From Chloranthus sessilifolius (lineage: Eukaryota > Streptophyta > Magnoliopsida > Chloranthales > Chloranthaceae): a DNA stretch of 64,000 nt. Positions 32,202 through 43,092 of the stretch are shown here, piece after piece. Below the pieces are notes generated by a model that saw only the letters and a list, made by a program, of their open reading frames with translations, ran no database searches and was not told the DNA's origin. Numbering within the stretch: the stretch's first letter is position 1; the number at the start of each line of letters is the position of its first letter. The stretch covers positions 105,091,097-105,155,096 of the forward strand of contig CM037590.1 in NCBI GenBank assembly GCA_021018995.1. The letters are read 5' to 3'. Made by a program: the position numbers and the translations under genes.

Positions 32202-34081
32202 ACTTTGTACATGAAATTTGTTAGGATGTTTTTGCTTCTTAGAATCTTTTGTATCTATTTTCACCTGCATTGTACATATTACTATTTTATGAATGAAAGT
32301 TCTTTTTGGTTTCTTTTGTGTGAGTTTTATTTGGTTTAGAATGTTTCTGTTGTTTGTTAATTTTACTTGCCTTATTTTGTGTGTTATTAAATATACCCTG
32401 CTGCACTTGTTCTTTATCTCTAAATCAGTGAGGACACTGTTCCTCATAGGTTTGGGGGTGTGGCAAGATATGTTAATAATGTAGTTAACCTAAGTGCAGT
32501 AGAACCAAGTGAGTAAGATAGAGATAGAATTAAGTTTACCTAAGAAACTTTAAAAATGAGAGAATTTAAAATTTTGCAGACCTTTTGGCATTAAAATCTT
32601 TTAAAATTTAACATTTCCATGAGGTGAACACCAAGAAAACTCATTTGTGTCAGCACTTAGTGAGCCATTAAAGAGAGAAAAAGATAAGGACATGCCCATG
32701 AGTTCAATGGAAGACCAAACCTAGTGAGATTTGGGCCTACAAAAATTCTTTCTCTTTGAGGAGTGTCTTAGGCAATTCTTCTTGCTCTAAGGACTAGCTG
32801 AGTTTATTTCCTCACTAGAAGTTAGACATCTCCAAGTTGAAATAACTGATAGTATCCATGACATTTAGGAAAGGATCAAGGCCTTCTCTTGGATAGTTTG
32901 AGCTTAAAGATACCGAACCTAGTAACCTACCCTTGTGCATACACTTTTTGAGCCTTAATTTTCAGTTTTCTTTAAAATACACCTGAGTATTTGCACCTAA
33001 ACCTGTAGACCTGATTCAACCCTATCCCCACTCTGAGAATTTAGAAGGTAAAGGAGAAGTTGAAGATGGACAAGCTAGGATCAACATTTGGAAAATAGGG
33101 AAGAAACACAAAAGGAGGACAATAGTGTAGCAGCTGGGAGAAGGGTGGCATTTCAGAAAAACAAAAATAAAAAGAAAAGAAATATGTATCCAAAAGTAAA
33201 ATAGAAAATATAATGAAAAGGAATAGAGAGAAGTCAAGAGGAAATTTCATTGGAAAAAGTGAAAATAAGAGGAGAAGCTGGTCACTTCAAGTCTAAAAAA
33301 TATCTAAGAAGACGAAATATGTTGAATTCAAGAAGGTGAAGTCGTGAATCACCTCCTTCACCTGCTGATTTCTCAATTTTGGAACCTTTTCACCCTTCCA
33401 TTCTTTGTAACCTATACCCATAAGCCACATTATAACCCAGTCATAAGACCTTGTGATCCTAATTAGAATGAGATATTATGTGGAGATAAGGAGTTGCCCA
33501 ATCTATGGTGAGAAATAGTCAATGATGTCAGAATTTAGGAGCCTTGCCTATACTCATGCTTGCAGACATATTTAGGGACTATAATTTCTGTTACCCTCAA
33601 ACTCAATTGTGAGAGACTGCCCTGGTAAGCATTGGGTTTGACATTGAATGTATTGGGCATTGTTTAACTCTAATTGTTGAATTAATGGTGAGCTTAGTAA
33701 TGACATACACTTACTATTTTTCTTGTGTAAGCTGATTGGAAATGATGTGCATGCATGTAAGAGTTTTTCATGATTAAATGGCCTGTGCATTTCATATGCT
33801 TAAACTCCTCACATTTTGAAAAGAATCAAGGGTGGACTGATGCTCTGTTTATTAAAAACTGATTTTATAATGTGTGCATTTTTGTTAACTATTTTATTGA
33901 GAAGTTTGTGGGTACCTTCATTGAAAACCCTCAGGAGACTTCACTCCTTTACTAGGGATCACCTAGGGGTTTAAAAGGCTTGATGTATAAGCTAAATTCA
34001 TTTGTGCTCCCTAAGAAAGTGGCATTTACGTTCTTAGAGTAGTTGTTTAAATTTTGCTTTGCTCGAGGACTAGTAAAGATT
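32202..34081 (+). other. Conserved noncoding 3' tail of element B
   Basis: Collinear with 10146-12049. Contains the hairpin and internal polypurine copy at 32430-32460, and the CTCAGGAGACTTC block near 33930. Open frames at 33022-33250 are antisense, low-complexity and unsupported. Confidence 0.7.
32430..32460 (+). promoter_or_regulatory. Hairpin plus internal polypurine-tract copy
   Basis: GAGGA-CACTGT-TCCTC stem-loop, then AGGTTTGGGGGTG at 32448-32460, 1634 bp upstream of the true tract at 34082-34094. Confidence 0.65.
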
Positions 34082-34094
34082 AGGTTTGGGGGTG
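34082..34094 (+). promoter_or_regulatory. Polypurine tract of element B
   Basis: AGGTTTGGGGGTG immediately before the TGTTATTC start of the 3' LTR. Confidence 0.85.
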
Positions 34095-36806
34095 TGTTAT
34101 TCACTGAAAAGTACTATTTTTCACCTCTTAACCTAGCCTTTACTACACCTTGTAGATGTCTAATAATCTTCTATTTAGTATGCTTTATAGTTAGTAATAA
34201 TAGGTGTAGCTTAGTATAAAGTTCATGCTTTTGATGCCAAAAAGAGAGAGAATTCAAGCCAGGATGACTACTGGGCCAAAGACAGATGGAACACCATGGT
34301 GACTATTTTGCATGCCAAGGTGGACCCAGGAAGTCCAACAGATGAGAGAAGAATGGATATGAGTGGAGAAAGCTATGAAAACAACATTTTCACTATAGCA
34401 GAGGAGTAGAAGTATTGCCTCGCGTTGTTTAAATCTGTAGAAACCACCTCGCGAAGTCAATACCTGTAGCACAAAGTGAACTCATGAAGAACTCGCCCGC
34501 TCAGTGAAGGATTGGCCTCAGAGAACTACTTCGTGCATTAGTCGCATGCTTCATTTGCTCTCAACACTCTAAGACCTCGTGAAGCACTCGCACACTAAAA
34601 CCTTCAAAAAGCTGGCTTGCAAAGCTCTTGCGGGGATCAAGTTTCAAATTAGCCGTGCGCGTAGTCTCGTGAGACCAATTTACACAAAGGACTCAAGCAA
34701 GCTCACACAGCTCTCGCGTAGCTCAAGAAAAGAGAGCTCCAGAAAATCTCTCGTGCAGCTCTCGCACGGGTAAAAGCCTAAACCTCCACTGCGCGAGTTG
34801 TGCTATTCACTACACAAGAAGTCGAGCGAGATCAAAACTCTTCTACGCAAGACCCTTGTGACAGGAATCACCTGAAGCTCTACTCCATGAGCTAAGACAA
34901 ATCATTGCAAATTCTTCCTCGCAAGCGCATTTCAGGGCAAAGCAGCTACGCGACAAGTCAAAGCCTTCTATGTGAGCGATAAGCTTTCCAAGCCAAATCT
35001 CACCTCGCGAGCACTTTGCAAATTGTGCGACTGCATTAAAAAACCAAGCCAGCCCCACGAATCTCGGGTTCTCCACTTCTCATTCCATACTCAGGGACAT
35101 TTTGGGGATTTCCCCAAGTTTGGGGCACACATCTCGAGGCCCTGATTTCTATGCACACATCTCGAGGCATCCAAGGGTTGTAACCAAGCCACGTTTGACA
35201 TAAAATTAGGGTTTAATCTCCTTTTGGTCAAGGCATCAATGACTGAGTATATAAGTTGTAATTTAAACTTAGAAAATCATCTCTCCTTCAACCTGGAGTC
35301 AGTTGTGAGCTCTAGCAGATTAGGGTTAGGGTTAGATCACCTTCTTTTTCCATTTTTCTTCTTCCTTAGCCCAACACTTGCTGGCTATGATCTCTGTAAT
35401 CAATTAGGCATAGTTTAATTCAATTTTTTTATAATGGGTTTTTTAGTCTTTGGAATTTGTTGAGGGTTGTTTTGCACAAGGTTGCTGCCTTGACAAATTT
35501 TATTGTAAGTATTATATAATAAATGAATTTGTGTTCTAATGCTTATTCAATCTACTATTTTCCTATATGTCTATAGTATTTTTTGATCTATGCCATGCAT
35601 TTAGGATTTTACTTATTTTAAATATCTATGGAAGCTTGAGCTTGTAGCCCTGGGACCATAGTGGTAGCAGCAATTATCTTGTTCCATCTCAGACCTTTGT
35701 AATTTGGATAGCCTCTGTGGATAGCCTGTGACCATTTGAGTGGACAGACTATAGCCCTAGGGTGATTTCAAGCCACAAATCTGAGAGGGATTCTTATCCT
35801 CTGCACTTGAGCTTATAACCTTATGAGAGGTTGTAGCAGGAATAAGCTCCCCTCTATTTTACATGACCATCATCAGATGTTAGATCTGATTTCTCTGTAG
35901 AGATTACAAACTTGTGAGCTGAGTCATTGCAAGCCTTTTGTAGCAATAACTAGCTACATTCAAGTTCCCAAATAGCCTCTGAACAACTGTGGTTTCCACT
36001 AGTTTTTCAAGAGCTATTTGCTCTAATGGATGCCTGACAAACATGGTATTTGGAATGATTTTAATGATTTGATTTGACCTATTGGTTGGAGGACATCTAT
36101 TGGATAATCTGTGATCATTTAAGTGGACAGGTTATAGCCTTAAGATTAAGCCATTCCCTTGGATCAGATTGGTTTTCTGATTTAACTCATGTGGTTTCAT
36201 TCTCTCTATTGGATAGCCTGTGACCATTGAAGTGGATAGGTTATAGCCATAAGAGATCAGGTCAAACCATAAGAGTTGAGTTAGATTCTTCCTCCTTGAA
36301 GATATGCCTGTAGCCATCTGAAGGATTGCTACAGAGAAGTCTCTAAGTCTGAGTTACATAGCTGAAATAACATTAGCTTAGTTGCCTACTTCCCATCATT
36401 TTTATCTTTATTTTAACACACATCATCATCACCTTCTTCTTAAACCCTTTCTTTAGGATAGGACTGTACTTTCTTTCTCTTCTTTAGTGTTAGTTTAGTG
36501 TATTTGTGACACCCAACTCTCTTTCTCTAGGATTGTCAGATATGTAGCCAGATCTGGAGGCTTACTAATATAACTCATTTTGGGTTCTAGATCAATTTCT
36601 TTATGGGACAAACTCTTACTCAAAACTTGCTACAACAACCCTGTATCTTGCAGGCTGTGTATTTTAGACTTGCTATTTTAACCAATTTCCATCTCTTCAC
36701 TTATTATTATTATTATTTTTTTCTTCACCATTGTTTTCTCACCAATAACAAATAGCATCTGGAATTAACCAATAGCTATGCGACAAAAGTTACAGCGATA
36801 TGAAGT
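34095..36806 (+). repeat. 3' LTR of element B (about 2.7 kb)
   Basis: Starts TGTTATTCACTGAAAA. The CpG-word array is at about 34420-35010 (CTCGCGAAG, CTCGCGAGC, CTACGCGAC and variants) and TATATAAG at 35248-35255. It is longer than the element 1 LTR because of extra sequence near 36020-36310, where a 'GGATAGCCTGTGACCATT...AGTGGA' segment is repeated. The 3' end is decayed: TTACAGCG stands where LTR 1 has TTACAACA, so 36806 is approximate. Confidence 0.8.
35248..35255 (+). promoter_or_regulatory. LTR TATA box (TATATAAG)
   Basis: Same context as 5942 and 13128, about 240 bp after the end of the CpG-word array. Confidence 0.6.
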
Positions 36807-37940
36807 TTGAGCAAAAATAAGCATCAACTGAACCTTGCGAGGCTGGCATTGAGCCACGCAAGAAATTCACGAGAAGTGGCGCATGCATTACATGCGCCAA
36901 GCCATTTCTCCTAGAAATGGCTTGGCGCGTCTAATAGTTACGCCAGGCATAGGTGGGTCCCCCCGCGGGCTCTAAACTTCTCAACCTTGCATTTTGGCTT
37001 GGCGCATCTAATAGATGCGCCAGGCTTAGCTACAGTGACCACCTGGTTTTGGCTCAAATTTTACTTTTAGGGTTTGACTTGTTGACCATCTCAAAGTGTG
37101 GGATGGGTTTCATTAGGACTGTTGCACCCATGCTTATCCTATTTGCAACACTTTAGTCATTTGAAATCTCACCCTATCATCTACCATTGAAGCTCATTTC
37201 CCATCTTTCCAAACTCTTGAAACCTTAGATTAGGAGATTACCTAATTGCTAACCCTAATTGGCCTCTAAGTACCCTCCTAACCCTCTCTTTTCCTATAAA
37301 TAGAGAGGCACCCCTCCCTTTACAAAGGCTTGAAAATTTTCCAAAGAGAGAAAAAAAGAGAAAGAGCTCCCTTTCCCCCTTTGATGCACCATTCCCATAT
37401 AAATTCCAGAATTCCAATATCCCCTTTCCTTAAAAAACTCCAAGTTTTGGTGAGAACTATCCTCTAGCTTCCCTTCTCTACCTCTTAGCCTTCAAGCCCT
37501 AGGATCTAGAACCCTTTATCCAACCATACAAGCCATTGGAAGCTCACTGGAGCACACCTACGCAAAGGTTCACAGTGGTGCAACAAGGGCCCAAGAGCTC
37601 CGGCTCTCCCCTCTACTCCTCTACCTCTTTTGCTTTTCCCTGATCCTCTAATTTGTGTCAATACGCTGCCGAAATCTCGACAAGAGCGGAGGGGCACAAA
37701 TAGGATCCAAATGCCTTAGGGCAAGGGGAAGTTCTCTTTCCTTTTCATTTTTATTTTCATTTTGGCCTTAAGTAGAGACCGCTCTAGAGCGGGTTGATCG
37801 GGTGCCTAACACCTTCCCGATTGATAATCGAAGCCCCTACCCAAGAGTCTTTGGCGTGAATCGGTAAATCAGAGTCATATTTTTGCACTTCAGAGCTTTC
37901 AATATTGATTTAGGTTTCTTGGGACACCAAAAGCTCTGGG
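36807..37940 (+). repeat. LTR of element H, with three palindromes
   Basis: Three perfect inverted repeats with TGGCGC/GCGCCA arms sit at 36877-36899, 36894-36928 and 37000-37022. The core promoter is TATAAATA at 37295-37302, followed by a purine-rich leader (GAGAGAAAAAAAGAGAAAG). The R/U5 part has the conserved GGTGCCTAACACC block. It ends at the primer site. Start not identified. Confidence 0.6.
37295..37302 (+). promoter_or_regulatory. TATA box of the H LTR (TATAAATA)
   Basis: TCCTATAAATAGAGAGG is a strong plant core-promoter match within the LTR. Confidence 0.65.
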
Positions 37941-37950
37941 TGGCGACTCT
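37941..37950 (+). promoter_or_regulatory. Primer-binding site, tRNA-Arg-like (TGGCGACTCT)
   Basis: TGGCGACTCT follows GCTCTGGG. Tat/Ogre elements use a TGGCGACTCC-type site complementary to tRNA-Arg. One mismatch and a T-rich continuation are seen. Confidence 0.6.
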
Positions 37951-38139
37951 TTATTTTTTCATACAAGTGCTCATCGTCGCGACGGGATCGTTAAAAATCT
38001 GCGGTTGCACAGTCCTCGTACTAGATTTCTTCGGATCTAGGCCCTTGACCTTGTGCACACAATCCTTTTGAACGGTAAAACCATAAAAACCCCCCTATTT
38101 CATTTGAAATTTTGGGATTTTCTTATTTTTCTTTAGGCC

Positions 38140-39260
38140 ATGGCTTCAAAGAAGCAAATCTTGTCCAGACCCTCTGGGTCGTCAGCCCTGCAATTGCAAT
38201 CTTCGAGACGATCGAGGAGTACCTCCAAACCAACCCTAGAACAACCCGAACCGTGGTGGGATGCCAAGATATTTGAGCTTGAATGGTCCTTTGACCAATT
38301 GTATTTTGAAAGCAAAGAACCGCTTCATTGGGTGATAAATTATCTCGACATGGCCAACATGACGACCTTGCTCAAATCGTTCCACGGACATTACTATCCA
38401 CGAATCGTCAAACTTTTCTACCAAAATCTCGACGTTGAACAAGATGGAATACTTAGTACCACCATTGACAACCGAGTCTTTAAGTTCGATCAAGATCGCA
38501 TAGCTGCTGCTATAGAAGTTCTAGTAGCGTTCGATAGAACTGGGGATTGCAACCATCAACCCTATAGAAAGTGCCTTTTCCCAAAATTATCACAGCTATG
38601 ACCCACAGACAGCATGGGCAGGGCCAATCTGTGAAGAGATCACAGTTACCACCCGCAATGTGGTGGATCGACACCGTCTTTTGAAGCAATCTTTATCCCC
38701 TAAGGAAAGAAGAGGAAAGGGTAGGAGTACTTTTGCAAATGCTATTCATGATTTTTGAGGATAAATGGTTTGACTCAGCTGATATAGTCATTGAAGGCTT
38801 AATTCATGGACACAATTGTATGTTAGAGACGAGGAAGAAACCATCGGGCACCATACCATATGTGCACCTCATCTCGCATCTCGTTGACAGCTACCAAGAT
38901 GAGGTCAGCAACTATATGATATCGACGAGTGAAATGCGCCTGACCGACAACATCAGGCACTTTGGAATCGAAGAATGGATAGAGATTTAAAGGAATTTGA
39001 ATAAGAAAGTGTGAGACCTACAACAATTGCTGACTGCCCCCTTCAACAACCCCGCCACTCAAATAGAGATCATCAGACGAATGGATTTTCAAGAGGCCAT
39101 GATTATGGAGATCATGCACCACTATTTCCAGGATGATGTTTCTTAGCGAATCACTAGGGCGCGGGGATATACCTCGAGGTTTACTCAGGGAGTTTCCACA
39201 TTCAACGTTGGTGCTTTGACCTCCGGAGCAGCACGTGATGAGCAACAGGCTGCAGAACAA
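38140..39260 (+). pseudogene. First ORF of Tat/Ogre-type element H
   Basis: Starts MASKKQI at 38140, just after a CTTTAG-GCC context. Residues after a basic Ser-rich N-terminus include WWDAKIF, HGHYYPRIVKLFYQNL and KFDQDRIA. This is the 'putative plant transposon protein' fold that Tat/Ogre elements encode upstream of gag. It is the same fold class as the middle of the accessory ORF of elements 1 and B (FYQN block, then a FEGI/IEGL helix). The frame breaks at about 38600, resumes at 38733-38990 (DSADIVIEGLIHGHN, VHLISHLV) and continues with stops to about 39260. Role unknown. No catalytic motif is evident. Confidence 0.6.
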
Positions 39261-39270
39261 CCAGGTGAGC

Positions 39271-39583
39271 CTATCACTGATTTCCTAATTCAGTCGTATT
39301 ACTTATTTGACTGGTTGTTCTTAGTGATTCTATGATAGAAATGTACTAGTAAATTGTTAGTTACATTACATCCTTGATAAATTCCAATTCCATGACCGTC
39401 AATCTTGTGGTAATAGTAGAGTCAACACAATAAATATTTCTAATAGCATGAATATTCCTAACAAGGACATTTTCTATACCTTTGTAATGATTTCGTATAC
39501 TTTTGCAATGATTTTGTACCTTTACAATGACGTTGTTGAAGATTCAATTTTTGAGGAGGAAAATTCCTCTAAGGAGGGGAGGA
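39271..39583 (+). pseudogene. 3' end of Gypsy element 'F' pol and polypurine tract
   Basis: The last codons read EDSIFEEENSSKEGRM followed by a stop that overlaps the LTR start. This resembles the C-terminal tail of chromovirus-type Gypsy polyproteins (F-E-x-E-x-x-F-K-x-G-R-M). AGGAGGGGAGGA at about 39572-39583 is the polypurine tract. Sequence before about 39500 is AT-rich and shows no recognised domain, so nearly all of F's coding region is gone. Confidence 0.5.
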
Positions 39584-40793
39584 TGTGACACCCCGTAAAA
39601 CCACACGTATAAAGTCCCAGATTGACGGTGTGTCACGGACCATGTGGAATGAGAAGAATCCATGTGGGCACTGGTCACTTGAGACCCATTAGAAACCACA
39701 ACCCATTAGGACCTGTGTAGAAATTAGATGAATTGAGACCCATTCGGCCCAGAGCTTTGAGCTCATGAATTTGAGGCCAAGATATGTGGACACATACACA
39801 TGGGTATATGTGCGTTACACACCGAATTTAGCCCCCCTATTATATCCACTCTTACGTTACCATGCAAACCATCATTTGCATTGTAAAGAGCCATCGAGCG
39901 TGGAGAGAACCCAAAGAAAAGAGTGCTTCATCTCCCTCCTTCCTCAAATTCCTGTAAGACCAAACCCCCCCTCCCCCCCCCCCCCCCAATCTTATTAGAA
40001 GCCCTGCCATTTCGAAGAGGAATCATCCTCCTCAATTGTTTGGGAACCATATACTCGGAGTCTCGCTTGTGGAGATTAAGATCATCGACTAGATTTTTGA
40101 ATCGCCGTCGTGAGGGTATTGTGTTCAACACTATTGAGTCGTAGAGCTTCGTAGGTGACATAAGCTCGTAGAGGTATCCGCGTATTGCATGCGTAGCGTG
40201 TTAGAGTTTAAAGATTTTTGCTAGGTAGTAATACTCGAGGCCTCATGCAAGGATTTCAAGAATCAAGCATGCACGAATCACAAAAAGAAAAGCTTTGGGC
40301 TTAATCGTTGAAACCCTTGCATGAACTTTGAATTTGGGGATAAATCATGGGTTAGACTTTGCCATGCGGGATTTGTGTGGTGCATTTTATTTTGTTTTGA
40401 AAGAGAAATATGGTAAGCGAGTGATAGCTCATCTAGAGCATGTTGGGTGTGGTGTAGAATCATCTCGGGAAGCCATAAGGGATGGCTCGAGTTCGAGGTA
40501 TGAACTGTTAAAGACAACAGTTCTGTGTGGTACGCTCGAGAGTGAATCGCACCGCTTGAGCAGAATATCACCTGAAGCCCTATGCTCGAGCAGGAATTAT
40601 AGGCTTAAATCACTTCGGAAGAAACCGCTCAAGTGTGAACTAAGGATTTACATTGGGAATACGCTCGAGCGTGAGTTGAGTCGATCGAGCAGGAAAAGGC
40701 CTGAAGGGTACACTCGAGCGGGAATTTCAAGCTATTTTCGCTCTGGTTAAAATCGCTCGAGCGGGACCTGAAGTTTAGTACTGGAAATACTAA
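39584..40793 (+). repeat. LTR of Gypsy element 'F', interrupted by element D
   Basis: Starts TGTGACACCCCGTAAAAC directly after the polypurine tract. It includes a near-pure C run (39965-39987) and GAGTCTCGCTTGTGGAG near 40058-40075. From about 40430 to 40765 it has an array of CGCTCGAGCG-type words (ACGCTCGAG, ATGCTCGAGCAGG, ACTCGAGCGGG, ATCGCTCGAGCGGG). The LTR of element D begins at 40794, and F's remaining LTR end is not found on the other side. Confidence 0.6.
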
Positions 40794-43079
40794 TGATTTT
40801 GCTTGCCTTACAATTATTAAAGGTTTAAAATAGCAAATTAAAAGGACAAATCACAGAGAAATGAGATCAAGGTAAGCAATCAGTCCTGCAAGAACCAAGG
40901 CTGTTGCAGCAAGCTTTAAGGGGTAAGTTAGGGTATGTCCACAGGGAAATGTGCATTAAAATAGGGTAAATCTCTATATCTATGACAGATTTGACACTCT
41001 ATCCTAATTTAAACTAAATTAAGAAAGGAAAGAGGAGAGATTTTAGAGGGTTGTCACTTTACTAAAACTATAGAAAATTAAAGATAAAAGCAAATGATTC
41101 AGAACTGATTAAAACACAGATTTAAGGAAATGGAGAAAAAGATTAAAATCAAAAGAGGGAGAATAGCAGCTAGGGGTTTTGGTCTTTTACTAAAAATTAT
41201 TTAGATCAAAGGCAGGGCAGGGAACTGATTTGCAACAATCCTTCATCTGGTTATAGCTCAGATGCAAGGTATAAGAATCTAACCTAGATCAGAGAATTGG
41301 AGTGATCCTAAAGCTATGATCTGTCCCCTTGAATGGTCACAGATCATCCCTATAGCTTAATTAGAACTGTTAAGCTATTGCAGATGCTGTGGATGCAAGG
41401 CTACAAGCTCAAGCATCTATAGGGAGATTTAATCTAGAGAAATCAAATGCAAATAAGAGATCTATAGATCAAAATCAACTCTAAAATCCACAATGTACTA
41501 ATTCAATACAAACTTACAATATAATGTGCTCAGATCTACAATCTGTGCAACATCCAATCCTATAAAAAGCCTTGAACCTCTTAATTTACAGCTCTCAACC
41601 TCACCCTAGATACTAAAAGGGTTTAGCCAACCATGGTTGGTCTAAAGAATGAATGGGAAAGAAGAAAGAGGGAATGACTTTTGGAAATTCGAATTTGGCT
41701 CTGGTTCTCTCAATTTCTGGATAGTAGCTCTATAAAATTTTCAAGCTTTTATAGTCTTCCCCTCTGTCCTTAGATCTGTTTTAGCCAATCAGAGCTCAAG
41801 GGAATAATTATGTTATTCTGAGCTGCTGATGTGGCTGATTTTTCTTCTAGAAATTCTCTTCCAATTGGTCCAAATTGGACAAGTATATGTGAGGTGGCTA
41901 GGAGGTTTCCATTTGTGCCCATTTATGTTCTAAAAATACCCCCATGGGTTGTTACAGTGCCTTGGAATGTGTGCACAGGGTTTTGGAGTGGGGCAGCAGC
42001 TATGGCTAGAACTGAGAAGTTCCCAATTCCAGTGTCGAGAGGTTCAGGGAACCTCTCGACAGGTTCTGATTTCACTTGGTGTTTACATCGATAGGTTGAA
42101 GTAGGCTTTCGATAGGTTGCTTGACTTCTCGACAGGTTCAGTTGAACTAGTCGATAGGATTGACTGCAAAATCTACCTGCTATCTTAGCTTCTTTTATCC
42201 TCTCGACAGGTTATAAAACATCCCGTCGACTTCTTATAAAGCTCCAGGCATCCTCTCGATATGTACATTCTATTGTTCGACAGGTTGCAAGTTATTCTTG
42301 ACAGGTTGCCTCAACTTCGCGAGAATGAGTGCAGCTTCAGGTAAGGCTTCGACAGGATGACTTGCATTGCTCGATAGGTTTAGGGGAACCTCTCGACAGG
42401 TGGTTGGAACCTCGTGAGCTCCCCTGTATCTCCAGGTAAGTCTTTGATAGGTTCTTTTGCTGCACCTCAGACCCTTTGAGAGGTTGTGTCAACCTCTCGA
42501 TCTCTCTACTTTTCCACCCCAGTACCTCTCGACAGGTTATACAACCACTTCAGAACCTCTCAACAGTATACCTTCTTCAACTTTTAACTCTTCGTTAGGT
42601 TCAAGTACACCCTTAGATCCTCTCGATAGGTTGATGGAGCCTCTCGACAGGTTGTTTTCTAACACTAGAACCTCTCGATAGCTTGGAATAACCTCTCGAG
42701 AGGTTCTATCCTTTGCTTCCACAGTTCGCACACAGTTCTGGGGTGTTGTTCTTCATCTGTTCAGTACTCAACACCTTTTGAGGGGTTCAACCTTCATTGA
42801 ATGTAGCTAGTCTTGCTCCCATGTGTGCCCATGTGGACACATGTCATTTCCATGGAGCTCTGAGGCTCTGTGAACTGTTTGATTAGCTGGCTTTTGGGGC
42901 TGCATGAGCACATGTTGAGTAGCAGGTTGCTTCTTTGGCATTTTTAGATGGATGTCTTCACTAAGATTGTAATTTATTGCTTATCTATAAAATACACTCA
43001 AAACACATTATTAGTCAACTCAAAGGTCCATCAAAGGTCAGGTTAGGAGGTGAAAAATGATATTTTTCACTGCTCAACA
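40794..43079 (-). repeat. 3' LTR of element D (about 2286 bp)
   Basis: On the minus strand it begins TGTTGAGCAGTGAAAAATA at 43079. The outer end is taken as TGATTTTGCTTGCC on the plus strand (40794), by alignment with the E and A LTR ends. The array spans about 42030-42710 with roughly 19 TCGA cores, most in the word CCTCTCGAYAGGTT. One perfect 16-bp palindrome AACCTCTCGAGAGGTT is at 42690-42705. TATAAAAG is on the minus strand at 41753-41746. Confidence 0.85.
41746..41753 (-). promoter_or_regulatory. LTR TATA box (TATAAAAG, minus strand)
   Basis: Same octamer as in the element A LTR, about 280 bp downstream of the TCGA array in transcription direction. Confidence 0.6.
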
Positions 43080-43092
43080 TACCCCCAAATCT
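43080..43092 (-). promoter_or_regulatory. Polypurine tract of element D
   Basis: AGATTTGGGGGTA on the minus strand directly precedes the LTR start. Confidence 0.8.

Larger units (their letters stand above)
14296..36806 (+). mobile_element. Athila-like element 'B', 3' half, interrupted by element A
   Basis: B consists of the C-terminal part of integrase (14297-14743), spacer, accessory ORF (15997-16419 continuing at 29195-32201), noncoding tail, polypurine tract (34082-34094) and 3' LTR (34095 to about 36806). Element A is inserted in the accessory ORF with a CCTTT duplication. The 5' half of B is missing. Removing A rejoins an ORF collinear with that of element 1, which confirms the nesting. 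The right end of the LTR is worn, and its limit at about 36806 is inferred from alignment with the end of the element 1 LTR. Confidence 0.8.
36807..39270 (+). mobile_element. Tat/Ogre-type Gypsy element 'H', 5' part only
   Basis: LTR-like sequence with a promoter (TATAAATA at 37295-37302). Its end carries the GGGTGCCTAACACCTTCCC block characteristic of Tat/Ogre LTRs (about 37800-37820). A tRNA-Arg-type primer site at 37941 and an ORF upstream of where gag would be (38140 on) follow. No gag or pol follows; the sequence passes into the 3' end of another Gypsy element before 39583. The left edge, against the worn end of the B LTR, is uncertain. Confidence 0.65.

Noticed and set aside
35319..35336. 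TTAGGGTTAGGGTTAG telomere-like repeat in the B LTR
   Set aside because: Only two to three units and not the plant TTTAGGG form; the surrounding AGCTCTAGCAG leader is shared with other LTRs, so it is local slippage.
36830..36875. Short CpG-word stretch (TTGCGAGG, CACGCAAG, CACGAG) after the B LTR as part of another 1/B-type element
   Set aside because: Too short to align reliably; may equally belong to the H LTR.
36894..36928. 16-bp hairpin as a microRNA precursor
   Set aside because: Arms are too short for a 21-nt duplex and the hairpin is one of several palindromes in an LTR.
36807..40793. H and F as one element with 5' LTR, ORF and 3' LTR
   Set aside because: The two LTRs do not resemble each other, the primer site of H is Tat/Ogre-type, and F starts TGTGACACCCCG with a chromovirus-like pol tail.
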